Assembly: GCF_030817015.1 (NCBI RefSeq)
Contig: NZ_JAUSYS010000001.1
Location: 2,232,001-2,296,000, forward strand
DNA: 64,000 nucleotides
Direction of reading: 5' to 3'
Origin: Arthrobacter sp. V1I7
GTDB lineage: Bacteria > Actinomycetota > Actinomycetes > Actinomycetales > Micrococcaceae
Part shown: one piece after another, positions 17,058 through 26,269 of the stretch
Position numbering within the stretch: the stretch's first letter is position 1
Layout of the letters: every line of letters begins with the position of its first letter
The notes under the pieces: model-generated
The model's input: only the letters and a program-made list of their open reading frames with translations
The model's database searches: none
Told to the model about the DNA's origin: nothing
Made by a program: the position numbers and the translations under genes

Positions 17058-18689
17058 GTGACACTCACCGGACACTCGCTCATCGCGGGCCAGCCCGTCG
17101 CCGGGGACGGCAAGACGGCGTACGGCTTCAACCCCGCCACCAACGAGCAACTTGAACCCGGCTACACCTTGATTACCGAAGAGCAGCTCAAGGCAGCCAC
17201 CTCCGCCGCCGCCGAGGCCTACGCCTCCTTCAGCACGCTGGACCCGGAAACCCACGCCCGGTTCCTGGAGGCCATTGCCGAGAACATCGAGGCGATCGGC
17301 GGGGAGCTCACCACCCGTGCCCGCCTCGAGACCGGGCTGCCGGCCGCCCGGCTCCAGGGCGAGCGGGCCCGCACGACCGGCCAGCTCCGCCTCTTCGCCG
17401 CCGTCGTCCGCCAGGGCGATTTCCGCGGTGTCCGGATCGACCCTGCGCTGCCGGACCGCGCTCCCCTGCCGCGGGCCGACATCCGGCAGCGGCAGATCCC
17501 GCTCGGCCCCGTCGCGGTCTTTGGCGCCAGCAACTTCCCGCTGGCCTTCTCGACGGCGGGCGGCGACACCGCCTCCGCCCTCGCCGCCGGCTGCCCCGTG
17601 GTCTTCAAGGCCCACAACGCCCACCCCGGCACCGGCGAACTCGTCGGCCAGGCCATTGCCAAGGCAGTCCGCGACGCCGGGCTGCATCCCGGCGTCTTCT
17701 CGCTGATCTACGGACCGGGCAGCAGCATCGGCCAGGCCCTCGTCGCCGATCCGGCCATCAAGGCCGTCGGCTTCACCGGCTCGCAGTCGGCCGGTATCGC
17801 CCTGATGCGCACCGCCGCTGCCCGGCCCGAGCCGATTCCGGTATATGCGGAGATGTCCTCGCTCAACCCGGTCTTCGTCTTCCCCGGAGCCCTGAACGGC
17901 TCCGCCGAACAGATAGACGCGCTCGCCCGGCAGTACGTCACGGCCGTCACCGGCAGCTCCGGGCAGCTCTGCACTTCCCCCGGCCTGTTGTTCGCCCCTG
18001 CCGGTGAGGCAGGCGACGCCTTCGCCGCCGCCGTCGGCCAGGCCGTGTCCGCCTGCGCCGGGCAGACCATGCTGACCGAAGGCATCGCCGGGTCCTGGAA
18101 CGCCGGGGCCGAGGCCCTGGGCTCCGCCGACAACGTCAGTGTCGTCGGGCAGGGCGCCCAAGGGGCCACGAAGAACGCCCCCGCCCCCGCCATCTTCGGG
18201 ACTTCCGTCGCCGAGTTCGTGTCCAACCACGTGCTGCACGCGGAGATCTTCGGCGCCGCGAGCCTGGTGATCCGCTATTCGACCACCGAGGAACTCGTCG
18301 ACGCCGCCAGCCGGCTCGAAGGTCAGCTCACGGCCTCCCTGCAGCTCACCGAAGAGGACCACCCTGCGGCGGCAGGCCTCATCCCTGTGCTGGAGCAGAA
18401 GGTCGGCCGGATCATCGTCAACGGCTGGCCGACCGGCGTCGAGGTCGGGCACGCCATGGTCCACGGGGGCCCGTTCCCCGCAACCTCGGACGCCCGGACC
18501 ACGTCCGTCGGTACGCTGGCCATCAACCGGTTCCTGCGGCCCGTCGCATACCAGAACCTGCCGCAGGAACTGCTCCCGGCACCGCTGCAGGACGCCAACC
18601 CGTGGCGGCTGAACCGCCGGATCGACGGCGTCGTGGAGACCGCTGCAGCAGTAGAGGCAGCATCAGAGAAAGCAGAGGTCAACGCGTGA
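17058..18689 (+). CDS. 2,5-dioxovalerate (2-oxoglutarate semialdehyde) dehydrogenase
   Basis: NAD(P)-dependent aldehyde dehydrogenase, 543 residues, that oxidises 2-oxoglutarate semialdehyde to 2-oxoglutarate, the last step of aldarate breakdown. Visible residues are the oxyanion Asn in ASNFP (N159), coenzyme Lys K184, GFTGSQSAG (238-246), general base Glu E265 in YAEMSS and nucleophile Cys C305 in GQLCTSPG. The [13 protein letters not shown] and LCTSPG forms are typical of the ketoglutarate-semialdehyde group rather than of general aldehyde dehydrogenases. It has a GTG start after TAGGAGG and is coupled to gudD by a GTGA overlap. Confidence 0.93.
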   Translation: MTLTGHSLIAGQPVAGDGKTAYGFNPATNEQLEPGYTLITEEQLKAATSAAAEAYASFSTLDPETHARFLEAIAENIEAIGGELTTRARLETGLPAARLQGERARTTGQLRLFAAVVRQGDFRGVRIDPALPDRAPLPRADIRQRQIPLGPVAVFGASNFPLAFSTAGGDTASALAAGCPVVFKAHNAHPGTGELVGQAIAKAVRDAGLHPGVFSLIYGPGSSIGQALVADPAIKAVGFTGSQSAGIALMRTAAARPEPIPVYAEMSSLNPVFVFPGALNGSAEQIDALARQYVTAVTGSSGQLCTSPGLLFAPAGEAGDAFAAAVGQAVSACAGQTMLTEGIAGSWNAGAEALGSADNVSVVGQGAQGATKNAPAPAIFGTSVAEFVSNHVLHAEIFGAASLVIRYSTTEELVDAASRLEGQLTASLQLTEEDHPAAAGLIPVLEQKVGRIIVNGWPTGVEVGHAMVHGGPFPATSDARTTSVGTLAINRFLRPVAYQNLPQELLPAPLQDANPWRLNRRIDGVVETAAAVEAASEKAEVNA

Positions 18690-20014
18690 GCACCCAGCCC
18701 ACCATCGCCCGCGTTGAAGTGGTCCCGGTCGCCGGGCACGACAGCATGCTGATGAACCTCAGCGGCGCGCACGGCCCGTTCTTCACCCGCAACATCGTCA
18801 TCATCACCGATTCGGACGGCCGCACCGGCCTCGGTGAAGTGCCCGGCGGGGAGAAGATCCGCACCACCATCGAGGAAGCCGGCACGCTGCTCGCCGGAAA
18901 GCCGGTGGCCCGCTACCGCTCCCTGCTGCGGGACGTCGCGGCGGAGTTCGCCGACCGCGACGCCGGCGGCCGCGGCCAGCAGACCTTTGACCTGCGCACC
19001 ACCGTCCACGCCGTCACCGCGGTCGAATCCGCCCTCCTCGACCTGCACGGCCAGTTCCTCGCAGTTCCGGTCGCGGAACTGCTCGGCGACGGCCAGCAGC
19101 GCAGCTCGGTACCCATGCTCGGCTATCTTTTCTTCATCGGAGACCCCGGCCGGACGGATTTGCCGTACCTGGTAGAGCAGGCTCCGGCCGACCGGTGGGA
19201 AAAGCTCCGGCGGCAGGAGGCAATGACCCCGGAAGCCGTCGTCGCCCTGGCCGAAGCAGCCCAGGAACGGTACGGCTTCAGCGACTTCAAGCTCAAGGGC
19301 GGCGTGCTCGCAGGCGACGCCGAGGTGGACGTGGTCACCGCCCTGGCCAAACGTTTCCCGGACGCGCGCGTCACCCTTGATCCCAACGGCGGCTGGCTCC
19401 TGGACGAAGCCATCCGCCTGGGCAAACGCATGCAGGGCGTGGTGGCCTATGCCGAAGACCCCTGCGGCGCGGAAGGGCGCTTCTCGGGACGTGAGGTCAT
19501 GGCCGAATTCCGCCGCGCCACCGGGCTGAAGACCGCCACGAACATGATCGCCACGGACTGGCGGGAAATGTCCCACGCCATCCGCAGCAACGCCGTGGAT
19601 ATCCCCCTCGCGGACCCGCATTTCTGGACCATGCACGGCTCCGTCCGGGTGGCCCAGTTGTGCAACGAGTTCGGCCTCACCTGGGGCTCGCACTCGAACA
19701 ACCACTTCGACATTTCGCTGGCGATGTTCACGCACACCGGAGCCGCCGCGCCGGGTGAGATCACGGCATTGGACACGCACTGGATCTGGCAGGACGGTCA
19801 AGGCCTCACCAAGGAGCCGCTGCAGATCAAGGACGGCGCCATCGAGGTTCCGGACGCGCCCGGCCTCGGTATCGAACTGGACCGCGACGCCCTGGACAAG
19901 GCCCACCGGCTGTATCTGGAACACGGCCTCGACGCCCGAGACGACAGCATCGGCATGCAGTACTACATCGACGGCTGGTCCTTCGACCCCAAGCGGCCCT
20001 GCCTCGTCCGCTAG
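18686..20014 (+). CDS. gudD: glucarate dehydratase (canonical GudD)
   Basis: Dehydrates D-glucarate to 5-keto-4-deoxyglucarate, the substrate of KdgD. The 442-residue product is near-identical in motifs to the characterised enterobacterial enzyme: [51 protein letters not shown] with the Lys pair, [43 protein letters not shown] with the catalytic His, and the final [10 protein letters not shown]. The GTG start overlaps the dehydrogenase stop (GTGA), which excludes the longer open frame upstream. kdgD, the dehydrogenase and gudD form one operon that could grow on glucarate with any of the nearby transporters. Confidence 0.95.
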   Translation: MSTQPTIARVEVVPVAGHDSMLMNLSGAHGPFFTRNIVIITDSDGRTGLGEVPGGEKIRTTIEEAGTLLAGKPVARYRSLLRDVAAEFADRDAGGRGQQTFDLRTTVHAVTAVESALLDLHGQFLAVPVAELLGDGQQRSSVPMLGYLFFIGDPGRTDLPYLVEQAPADRWEKLRRQEAMTPEAVVALAEAAQERYGFSDFKLKGGVLAGDAEVDVVTALAKRFPDARVTLDPNGGWLLDEAIRLGKRMQGVVAYAEDPCGAEGRFSGREVMAEFRRATGLKTATNMIATDWREMSHAIRSNAVDIPLADPHFWTMHGSVRVAQLCNEFGLTWGSHSNNHFDISLAMFTHTGAAAPGEITALDTHWIWQDGQGLTKEPLQIKDGAIEVPDAPGLGIELDRDALDKAHRLYLEHGLDARDDSIGMQYYIDGWSFDPKRPCLVR

Positions 20015-20040
20015 GCCACATCCCCCAGGGGATCCCCCAC

Positions 20041-20089
20041 TTCCGCACGGCCGGCCCTCCTTCCGCAACGAGGAGACGGCCGTGCGGAA
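20041..20089. repeat. 12-bp inverted repeat after gudD
   Basis: TTCCGCACGGCC (20041-20052) pairs with GGCCGTGCGGAA (20078-20089) around a 25-base loop. There is no T-run on either side, so it is not a standard terminator. It may reduce read-through from gudD into the AEC transporter or protect the 3' end of the upstream mRNA. Confidence 0.5.
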
Positions 20090-20140
20090 ACCCACCTCCG
20101 GCGTTCCCGGCGGCAGGCACCTGACGGAAAGGCATGAAAC

Positions 20141-21061
20141 TTGGGCGGCGTTGTCACCGGAATACTGATTGTGGCCTCCGTCATCGCCGTCGGATACCTC
20201 GCGGCCCGGCTGCGGATCCTCGGACCGGAGGTCCAGGGCGCCCTGACCCGCACCGCCTACTACGTCACCAACCCGGCACTGCTGTTCACCGTGGTGGCCG
20301 GAAGCGATATCCGGGCCGCGCTCGGCACCGATGCCCCGCTGGCGCTGCTGTCCGCAGCGGCAGTGGGGCTGCTTTATTGCCTGCTGAGTCTCCTGTTCTT
20401 CCGCCGGCCGGTGGCGGAGACCGCCGTCGGCGCCATGTCGAGCAGCTACGCGAACGCCAACAACATCGGCATCCCCGTCTCCCTGTACGCCGTCGGAACG
20501 GCCCAGTATGTGGCTCCCGTGCTGTTGGTGCAGATCCTCGTGCTGGCACCGTTCTATCTGACCGTACTGGGCCTCGCGTCCGGGTCGAAGATCTCCTGGC
20601 GTAAGCTGCTGCTCCAGCCGTTCGCCAACCCGATGATCATTGCCTCCGGCCTGGGTGCGGCCGTCGCACTGACAGGCTGGACCGTCCCCGGACTGCTGCT
20701 GAAACCTGTCGACATGCTCGCCGGCGGCGCCGTCCCCATGGTGTTGCTGGCCTTCGGACTGTCCCTGGCGGGCAAAGCTCCGCTGCAAAAGGGCGACGGC
20801 CGCACTGAATCGCTCGTCGCCACGTTCCTGAAGATTATCGGCATGCCCCTGATCGTCTGGGCCCTGGGCCGCTTCGTCTTCGGACTCGAGGGGCAGCATC
20901 TGCTGGCGAGCGTGATCATGGGCGCGCTGCCGACAGCCCAGAATGTGTTTCTCTTCGCCGCCCCCTACGGCCGGGGCGTGATCGTTGCCCGCGACGTGAT
21001 CCTGTGCACCACGCTGCTCTGCGCCGGCTCCCTGCTGGTCATCGCCTGGTTGCTTGGCTGA
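20141..21061 (+). CDS. AEC (auxin efflux carrier) family transporter
   Basis: Integral membrane protein of 306 residues with about ten hydrophobic segments in two inverted halves. The start is TTG at 20141, giving MGGVVTGILIVASVIAVGYLAAR, the usual opening of bacterial AEC proteins, with GGAAAGG eight bases before. Conserved features are YVTNPALLF in the first half, NANNIGIPVSLYAVG, and AGGAVPMVLLAFGLSL in the second half. Bacterial members move carboxylates such as malate. Here it sits between gudD and a talarate/galactarate dehydratase, so an acid sugar or keto acid is the likely substrate. This would be a third transport option in the region. Confidence 0.85.
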   Translation: MGGVVTGILIVASVIAVGYLAARLRILGPEVQGALTRTAYYVTNPALLFTVVAGSDIRAALGTDAPLALLSAAAVGLLYCLLSLLFFRRPVAETAVGAMSSSYANANNIGIPVSLYAVGTAQYVAPVLLVQILVLAPFYLTVLGLASGSKISWRKLLLQPFANPMIIASGLGAAVALTGWTVPGLLLKPVDMLAGGAVPMVLLAFGLSLAGKAPLQKGDGRTESLVATFLKIIGMPLIVWALGRFVFGLEGQHLLASVIMGALPTAQNVFLFAAPYGRGVIVARDVILCTTLLCAGSLLVIAWLLG

Positions 21062-21086
21062 TTGTGGCGTAATTGCGGGCGAGTAC

Positions 21087-21115
21087 TTGTTATACAACTA
21101 GACAACTTGTAGCAT
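21087..21115 (+). promoter_or_regulatory. promoter with overlapping FadR/GntR-type operator
   Basis: TTGTTATACAA (21087-21097) is an inverted repeat that fits the FadR-subfamily consensus T.GT...AC.A exactly. TTGTTA (21087-21092) and TAGCAT (21110-21115), 17 bases apart, can serve as -35 and -10 boxes, each with four of six matches. The site lies 47 bases before the dehydratase start, and the GntR gene is the next one downstream, so negative control by that protein is likely. Confidence 0.5.
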
Positions 21116-21161
21116 AAGTTGAGCGGGGCGGAGTTGCCCCGCAGGAACTTCAGGGAGAACC

Positions 21162-22289
21162 ATGACCAGCGTTGATCTCATCCGCCACGTAAAGCTGTCC
21201 ACGGCCAGGCTTCCGCTCGCCGTCCCGATCAGCGACGCGAAGGTGTTCACCGGACGCCAGAAGCCCATGACCGAAGTCGTGTTCCTCTTCGCGGAAATCA
21301 CCACCGAACAGGGCCACAGCGGAATCGGCTTCAGCTACTCCAAACGGGCCGGCGGCCCGGCCCAGTACGCCCACGCCAAGGAAGTCGCCGAAGGCATCAT
21401 CGGCGAGGACCCGAACGACATCGGCAGGCTCTACACCAAGCTTCTCTGGGCCGGGGCCTCCGTCGGCCGGTCCGGCGTCGCCACCCAGGCCCTTGCCGCG
21501 ATCGACATTGCGCTCTACGACCTCAAAGCCAAGCGCGCCGGCCTGCCGCTGGCCAAGTTCCTCGGCTCCTACCGGGACTCCGTGCAGACCTATAACACCT
21601 CCGGCGGCTTCCTGAACGCCTCCCTCGACGAGGTCAAGGCCCGCGCCACCGTCCTGCTGGACGAAGGCATCGGCGGCATCAAGATCAAAGTCGGCCTCCC
21701 GGACACGGCCGAGGACCTGCGCCGGGTCGCCGGCATCCGCGAGCACATCGGCTGGGACGTGCCCCTCATGGTCGACGCCAACCAGCAGTGGGACCGCGCC
21801 ACCGCCCTGCGGATGGGGCGCCGGCTGGAGGAGTTCAACCTCGTCTGGATCGAGGAACCGCTGGACGCCTACGACTTCGAAGGACACGCGGACCTCGCCC
21901 GCGCCCTCGACACGCCCATCGCCACCGGCGAGATGCTGGCCTCCGTCGCGGAGCACAAGGGACTGATCAACGCCAACGGCTGCGACATCATCCAGCCCGA
22001 TGCGCCCCGCGTGGGCGGTATCACGCAGTTCCTGCGCCTCGCGGCCCTGGCGGACGAGCGCGGGCTGGGCATGGCCCCGCACTTCGCGATGGAAATCCAC
22101 CTCCACCTCGCCGCCGCCTACCCGCGCGAACCGTGGGTGGAGCACTTCGACTGGCTCGATCCGCTCTTCAACGAACGCCTCGAAACCAAGGGCGGCCGCA
22201 TGCTGGTACCGGACCGTCCCGGACTCGGCATCTCCCTGAGCGAGCAGGCACGCGCCTGGACGACAGAGTCAGCTGACTTCGGCAAGTAA
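21162..22289 (+). CDS. L-talarate/galactarate dehydratase, copy 2
   Basis: Enolase-superfamily dehydratase, 375 residues, very close in motifs to the characterised Salmonella talarate/galactarate dehydratase: SDAKVFTGRQKPMTEV, GFSYSKRAGG, LLWAGASVGRSG, NTSGGFL, GGIKIKVGLPD, VDANQQWDR, IEEPLDAYDFEGHADLARALDTPIATGEML, APHFAMEIHLHLAAAYP, and LSEQARAWT near the end. All catalytic Lys, Asp, Glu and His positions are kept. It is closer to the enterobacterial enzyme than copy 1 at 14863. It sits behind its own promoter/operator and ahead of gntR (11-base gap), forming a galactarate/talarate unit. Confidence 0.9.
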   Translation: MTSVDLIRHVKLSTARLPLAVPISDAKVFTGRQKPMTEVVFLFAEITTEQGHSGIGFSYSKRAGGPAQYAHAKEVAEGIIGEDPNDIGRLYTKLLWAGASVGRSGVATQALAAIDIALYDLKAKRAGLPLAKFLGSYRDSVQTYNTSGGFLNASLDEVKARATVLLDEGIGGIKIKVGLPDTAEDLRRVAGIREHIGWDVPLMVDANQQWDRATALRMGRRLEEFNLVWIEEPLDAYDFEGHADLARALDTPIATGEMLASVAEHKGLINANGCDIIQPDAPRVGGITQFLRLAALADERGLGMAPHFAMEIHLHLAAAYPREPWVEHFDWLDPLFNERLETKGGRMLVPDRPGLGISLSEQARAWTTESADFGK

Positions 22290-22299
22290 CCTTGAAGCC

Positions 22300-23004
22300 A
22301 TGAGCCGGAACCTGACCGCGGACCTCGCCACCGATCTTCGCAGGCGCATCGTCGACGGCGTCATCCAGCCGGGCGCCAAGCTGCCCAGCGAAAACGCGCT
22401 GATCAGCGAATTCGGCGTCAGCCGGACCGTGGTCCGCTCGGCCCTGACCCGGCTGCAGGCCGAGGGACTGGTGGAAACCGAACGGGGGCGGGGCAGCTTT
22501 GCGCTGACCCCGCCGCCGGACGGACCGCAGCAGGCCGCCGGAAGCCGCCCCGTGGCCAGCCTGGAGGACCGCCTGTGGCAGCTGGAGTTCCGCATCGCCG
22601 TGGAGTCCGAGGCCGCCGCCCTCGCCGCCCGAAACCACACAGACCGGCAGCTGAAGGCCGTCCGGAAGGCGTTTGAGGCCTTCACGGAGAGCGCGGCGCA
22701 CCCGGCACACGCCATGAAGGCCGACTACGAGTTCCACCGGGCCATTGCCGCGGCGTCCGGAAATCCCTTCTATTCCGACTGCCTGGCATCCCTCGGGCAG
22801 ACCATGATCGCCATGCCCCGCGCCCGCCTTCTGGGCGGAGATGGGCACTACGCGCGCGAGCATTTCGACCAGGTGGTGCAGGAGCATCAGTCAATCGTCG
22901 CCGCCATCGCGGAGGGCGACGGGCCGTCGTCGTCGGCGGCAATGCGGAGCCATCTGGCAAACTCCCGACGCAGGTTGCGCACCGCCGCTCCCGGCAACGG
23001 CTGA
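22300..23004 (+). CDS. GntR/FadR-family regulator of aldarate genes
   Basis: A 234-residue repressor. The N-terminal winged HTH reads LATDLRRRIVDGVIQPGAKLPSENALISEFGVSRTVVRSALTRLQAEGLVETERGRGSF (about residues 5-65). The all-helical FCD effector domain follows; it has a metal/carboxylate site made by Asp and His residues (ADYEFHRAIAAASGN, HFDQVVQEHQSI). FCD regulators often sense organic acids and sugar acids. It lies eleven bases behind the dehydratase, and a perfect FadR-type site is present upstream of that gene. The likely role is control of the galactarate/talarate genes and possibly of the transporter that follows. Confidence 0.9.
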   Translation: MSRNLTADLATDLRRRIVDGVIQPGAKLPSENALISEFGVSRTVVRSALTRLQAEGLVETERGRGSFALTPPPDGPQQAAGSRPVASLEDRLWQLEFRIAVESEAAALAARNHTDRQLKAVRKAFEAFTESAAHPAHAMKADYEFHRAIAAASGNPFYSDCLASLGQTMIAMPRARLLGGDGHYAREHFDQVVQEHQSIVAAIAEGDGPSSSAAMRSHLANSRRRLRTAAPGNG

Positions 23005-23167
23005 GGTCAGCGCTTCAGGGGAGGATTCAGTCCCTGAGGGGCTCCGGTAATGCAGCATCTGAGTTGGACGGGCATTGCCGGCGCCGAATAAAGTGAGGAA
23101 TCGCTGTGGCGCGGCCCACAACCAATCCGCCCGGCCGGCCAGCTTCGCCGATTCTAAGGAAATCCCC

Positions 23168-24544
23168 ATGCAGTCTGTAGACACCGCCGTCACGGACGTG
23201 GTCGTTGCCACGAAAAAGTTCTTCAAGCGGGTGCTGCCCATCATGCTGATCATGCTGGTGTGCAACCAGCTCAACCGGTCCAACATCGGCTATGCCCAGG
23301 AACATCTGCAGGCGGATGTCGGCATCGGTGCTGCCGCATACGGCTTCGGGGCCGGGCTGTTCTTCATCGCCTACGCCATCTTCGAACTCCCCAGCAACGT
23401 AATGATGGAGAAGTACGGCGCCAAAGTCTGGCTGGCCCGGATCATGATCAGCTGGGGCATCGTGTCCTTCCTGATGGCGTTCGTGCAGAACGAGTCGATG
23501 TTCTACCTCCTGCGGTTCCTGCTGGGCGCCGCGGAAGCCGGGTTCTTCCCCGCGGTGATCTTCTATTTCGCCCGCTGGGTGCCGGCAGGTCAGCGCGGCA
23601 AGGCCACGGCGATCTTCATCGCCGGTTCGTCGATTGCCGCGGCCCTTTCGGGCCCGATCGCCGGTTTGCTGCTGAGCCTTCACAATGTGCTCGGCCTACG
23701 CGGCTGGCAGTGGCTGTTCGGCCTCGAAGGATTGCTGTCTGTCGTCGTCGGCGTCGTAGTGTTCTTCCTGCTGGACGCGAAGATCCAGGACGCCAAGTGG
23801 CTGAGCGCCGGTGAGAAGGACGCCCTGTCGGCCGCGATTGCCCAAGAGGACGCCCAGCACGCCGCTTCCTCCCCGGGCAAGGGAACGCTCAACCGCTGGA
23901 AGATGCTCCTGAACCCGCAGATCCTCCTGCTGTGCGCCATCTATTTCGCCGTCCAGCTCTCCATCTACGCCAATACTTTCTGGTTGCCCACCATCATCAA
24001 GCGCATCCCGGGAACCACCGACCTCAGCGTCGGCTTTCTCTCCGCCATTCCCTGGGTCTGCGCCGTGATCGCCATGTACTTTGCCGCCCGATGGCAGGAC
24101 AAGGCCAAGTCGAAGCGGCCCTTGCTCGTAGCGGCACTGCTGGTCGCCGCAGTGGGTACCCTCGCAGCCGCCGTCGCCTCGCCGGTGCTGGCACTGGTCT
24201 TCCTGGCGGTCGCCGCCATGGGCTTCAAGAGCGCCTCACCCTTGTTCTGGACCATCCCGCAGTCGGACCTGCACCCCATGGTCCTTGCCCCGGCCATCGC
24301 CATCATCAACTCGCTCGGTAACCTCGGCGGCTTTGTGGCGCCCTTCGGCTTCGGTCTGATCAAGGAACAGACGGGCAGCGTCGTCCCCGGGCTCTTCGCC
24401 CTTGCCGCGGCGTCGACGATCGCCGCCGGTCTGGTCTACTTCCTGAAGGAACGCAGGACGCAGGCTGAGACCGATCAAGGCACCGACGAACGCACCGCCG
24501 AGGCCCCGGACGAGGCCGCAAGGGAACTCGTCGCGGCCCGCTAG
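23168..24544 (+). CDS. MFS anion:cation symporter, GudP-like glucarate/galactarate transporter
   Basis: A 458-residue MFS protein of the ACS family with 12 helices. The ATG at 23168 has AAGGA seven bases before it; an upstream in-frame start is rejected. The opening is typical: RVLPIMLIMLVCNQLNRSNIGYAQ, FGAGLFFIAYAIFELPSNVMMEKYGAK (motif A), FLLGAAEAGFFPAVIFYFARWVP, and a central cytoplasmic loop of about 60 residues before LNPQILLLCAIYFAVQ. These are shared by GudP, GarP and tartrate or phthalate transporters. The context favours sugar diacids. It follows gntR after 160 bases, so it may have its own promoter. Its stop overlaps the stop of the convergent gene. Confidence 0.88.
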   Translation: MQSVDTAVTDVVVATKKFFKRVLPIMLIMLVCNQLNRSNIGYAQEHLQADVGIGAAAYGFGAGLFFIAYAIFELPSNVMMEKYGAKVWLARIMISWGIVSFLMAFVQNESMFYLLRFLLGAAEAGFFPAVIFYFARWVPAGQRGKATAIFIAGSSIAAALSGPIAGLLLSLHNVLGLRGWQWLFGLEGLLSVVVGVVVFFLLDAKIQDAKWLSAGEKDALSAAIAQEDAQHAASSPGKGTLNRWKMLLNPQILLLCAIYFAVQLSIYANTFWLPTIIKRIPGTTDLSVGFLSAIPWVCAVIAMYFAARWQDKAKSKRPLLVAALLVAAVGTLAAAVASPVLALVFLAVAAMGFKSASPLFWTIPQSDLHPMVLAPAIAIINSLGNLGGFVAPFGFGLIKEQTGSVVPGLFALAAASTIAAGLVYFLKERRTQAETDQGTDERTAEAPDEAARELVAAR

Positions 24545-24933
24545 CCCCAGAACGCGTCGCCCTGCGCAGTGTCAACGTAGAATTCGCGGCCTTCGGTGAT
24601 CTTGCCGTTCCGTACCTGGAAGGCGACTACGCCGTCCATGTCCAGGCTCCTGCCGCTACTTTCTGCCTGGTTATGCTGCAGGGCGACGGTGTAGTTTTCG
24701 CCGTCGATGATGTCCTGCAGGGTCACTTTCAGCTGGCCTTCCGAGCGTGTCCCGAGTTCCCGGAAGTAGGTCAGGATGGCGTCGCGTCCCTCCTTCCTGC
24801 CGGAGAGCGTGCCGTTTCCCGGAGCGAGCCAGAAGGCGTCTTCGGCGAACAACCCGCTGAGGGTCTCCATGTCGCCTGCATTAAAGGCCTCATACCCGCG
24901 TCGGATCAGTTCAACGTTCTCTTCTGTGCCCAT
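24541..24933 (-). CDS. SnoaL/NTF2-like protein
   Basis: A 130-residue cone-shaped NTF2-fold domain: ENVELIRRGYEAFNAGDMETLSGLFAEDAFWLAPGNG at the front, and MDGVVAFQVRNGKITEGREFYVD strands at the back. Such proteins are small isomerases, hydrolases or binding modules; the substrate is not predictable. The ATG at 24933 is chosen because GGAGAGG lies eight bases ahead, in preference to a GTG at 24942. It is convergent with the MFS gene, and the two stop codons share the CTAG at 24541-24544, leaving no room for a terminator. Confidence 0.85.
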   Translation of the reverse strand: MGTEENVELIRRGYEAFNAGDMETLSGLFAEDAFWLAPGNGTLSGRKEGRDAILTYFRELGTRSEGQLKVTLQDIIDGENYTVALQHNQAESSGRSLDMDGVVAFQVRNGKITEGREFYVDTAQGDAFWG

Positions 24934-25074
24934 TTCGGCCACCTCTCCGTTCGTCGTTGTCGGGTCCGTTGTTCGAACGGGTTAACGCTATTCCGGGCTG
25001 TTCTGCTTGTCGATGGGCCGCGGGTCGGGGCCATTGAGTGTTCGGTGCGCGGGAACTAGGGCGGTCGAGAAGGG

Positions 25075-25089
25075 GGTACTGGCAGTACC
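25075..25089. promoter_or_regulatory. 15-bp palindrome upstream of the alcohol dehydrogenase
   Basis: GGTACTGGCAGTACC is a perfect inverted repeat with a single central base, about 100 bases before the start at 25190. The regulator is unknown. The gap between the divergent NTF2-like gene and the dehydrogenase is 256 bases, with no other gene in it. Confidence 0.35.
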
Positions 25090-25189
25090 TGTCACAGCAG
25101 GGCCTCCCGCGCGCGGTAAGGCCCCTGTTTACTGGATAGGGTCCACGAGACCCACCACTGACGCAATCACCAAGAAGCACTGGAGACAC

Positions 25190-26233
25190 ATGCTGACCGT
25201 TAACGCCTATGCCGCCCCGTCCGCTGACGGAGCCCTCGTCCCGACCACCATCGAGCGCCGTGACTTGGGAGCTCACGACGTCCTGATCGAGGTCAGGTAC
25301 GCCGGCATCTGCCATTCCGACATTCACACCGTCCGCGGCGACTGGGGGCCCCAGACCTACCCGCTCGTTCCCGGCCACGAGATCGCCGGCATCGTCACCG
25401 AAACCGGCTCCGCCGTCACCAAGCACCAGGTCGGCGACCGGGTCGGCGTCGGCTGCATGGTCAACTCCTGCCGCGAGTGCGTCAACTGCCTGAAAGGCGA
25501 AGAGCAGTACTGCCTCAACGGAATGACCGGCACCTACGGGGCCGTCGACCGCGACGGCACCATCACCCAGGGCGGCTACTCCACCCACGCCGTCGTGACC
25601 GAAGACTTCGTCGTCAGCATCCCCGAGGGCCTCGGGCTCGACGTCGCCGCACCCCTGCTGTGCGCCGGCATCACCACCTACTCCCCGCTGCGGCACTGGG
25701 GTGCCGGGCCGGGCAAGAAAGTCGCCATCGTCGGGCTCGGCGGTCTGGGGCACATGGCCGTCAAGCTCGCCCACGCCATGGGCGCCGAGGTCACCGTCCT
25801 GTCCCAGTCGCTGAAAAAGCAGGAGGACGGGCTGCGCCTGGGCGCGGACCACTACTACGCCACGAGCGACGAGGGGACCTTCGAGACGCTCGCGGGGACC
25901 TTCGACCTGATCATCAACACCGTAAGCGCCCCCATCGACATCAGCTCCTACCTGCAGCTGCTGACCCTCGACGGCGCCCTCGTGAACGTGGGCGCACCCG
26001 CGGAGCCGCTTCCGGTGAACGTGTTCGCCCTCATTATGGGACGCCGGTCCTTCGCCGGATCCGCGATCGGCGGTATCCGCGAAACCCAGGAAATGCTCGA
26101 CTTCTGCGCCGAGCACCAGCTCGGAGCCGAGATCGAAGTCATCCCGGCCGAGAAAATCAATGAGGCCTATGAACGGGTCCTGGCCTCCGACGTGCGCTAC
26201 CGCTTCGTGATCGACACCGCGACGCTGGGCTAA
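25190..26233 (+). CDS. zinc-dependent NAD(P) alcohol dehydrogenase (YahK/AdhC, cinnamyl-alcohol type)
   Basis: Medium-chain dehydrogenase, 347 residues, that would reduce aldehydes or oxidise primary alcohols with NADP(H). Catalytic zinc ligands are Cys in GICHSDIH, His in GHE and a later Cys in LLCAGITTY. The four structural-zinc cysteines are in [15 protein letters not shown]. The Rossmann motif is GLGGLG. The [12 protein letters not shown] and [10 protein letters not shown] segments are typical of the YahK/cinnamyl-alcohol group. The ATG at 25190 follows TGGAGACAC. The cupin gene follows after 36 bases, probably in the same transcript. Confidence 0.93.
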   Translation: MLTVNAYAAPSADGALVPTTIERRDLGAHDVLIEVRYAGICHSDIHTVRGDWGPQTYPLVPGHEIAGIVTETGSAVTKHQVGDRVGVGCMVNSCRECVNCLKGEEQYCLNGMTGTYGAVDRDGTITQGGYSTHAVVTEDFVVSIPEGLGLDVAAPLLCAGITTYSPLRHWGAGPGKKVAIVGLGGLGHMAVKLAHAMGAEVTVLSQSLKKQEDGLRLGADHYYATSDEGTFETLAGTFDLIINTVSAPIDISSYLQLLTLDGALVNVGAPAEPLPVNVFALIMGRRSFAGSAIGGIRETQEMLDFCAEHQLGAEIEVIPAEKINEAYERVLASDVRYRFVIDTATLG

Positions 26234-26269
26234 ACCACCCCACGACACATCAACGCAGAAGGAGGCACC

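Noticed and set aside
18323..21097. A 924-codon open frame on the minus strand opposite the dehydrogenase, gudD and the AEC gene
   Set aside because: It runs antisense to three well-supported genes, its translation has no domain and is rich in Gly/Asp/Gln/His as expected for antisense of GC-rich codons.
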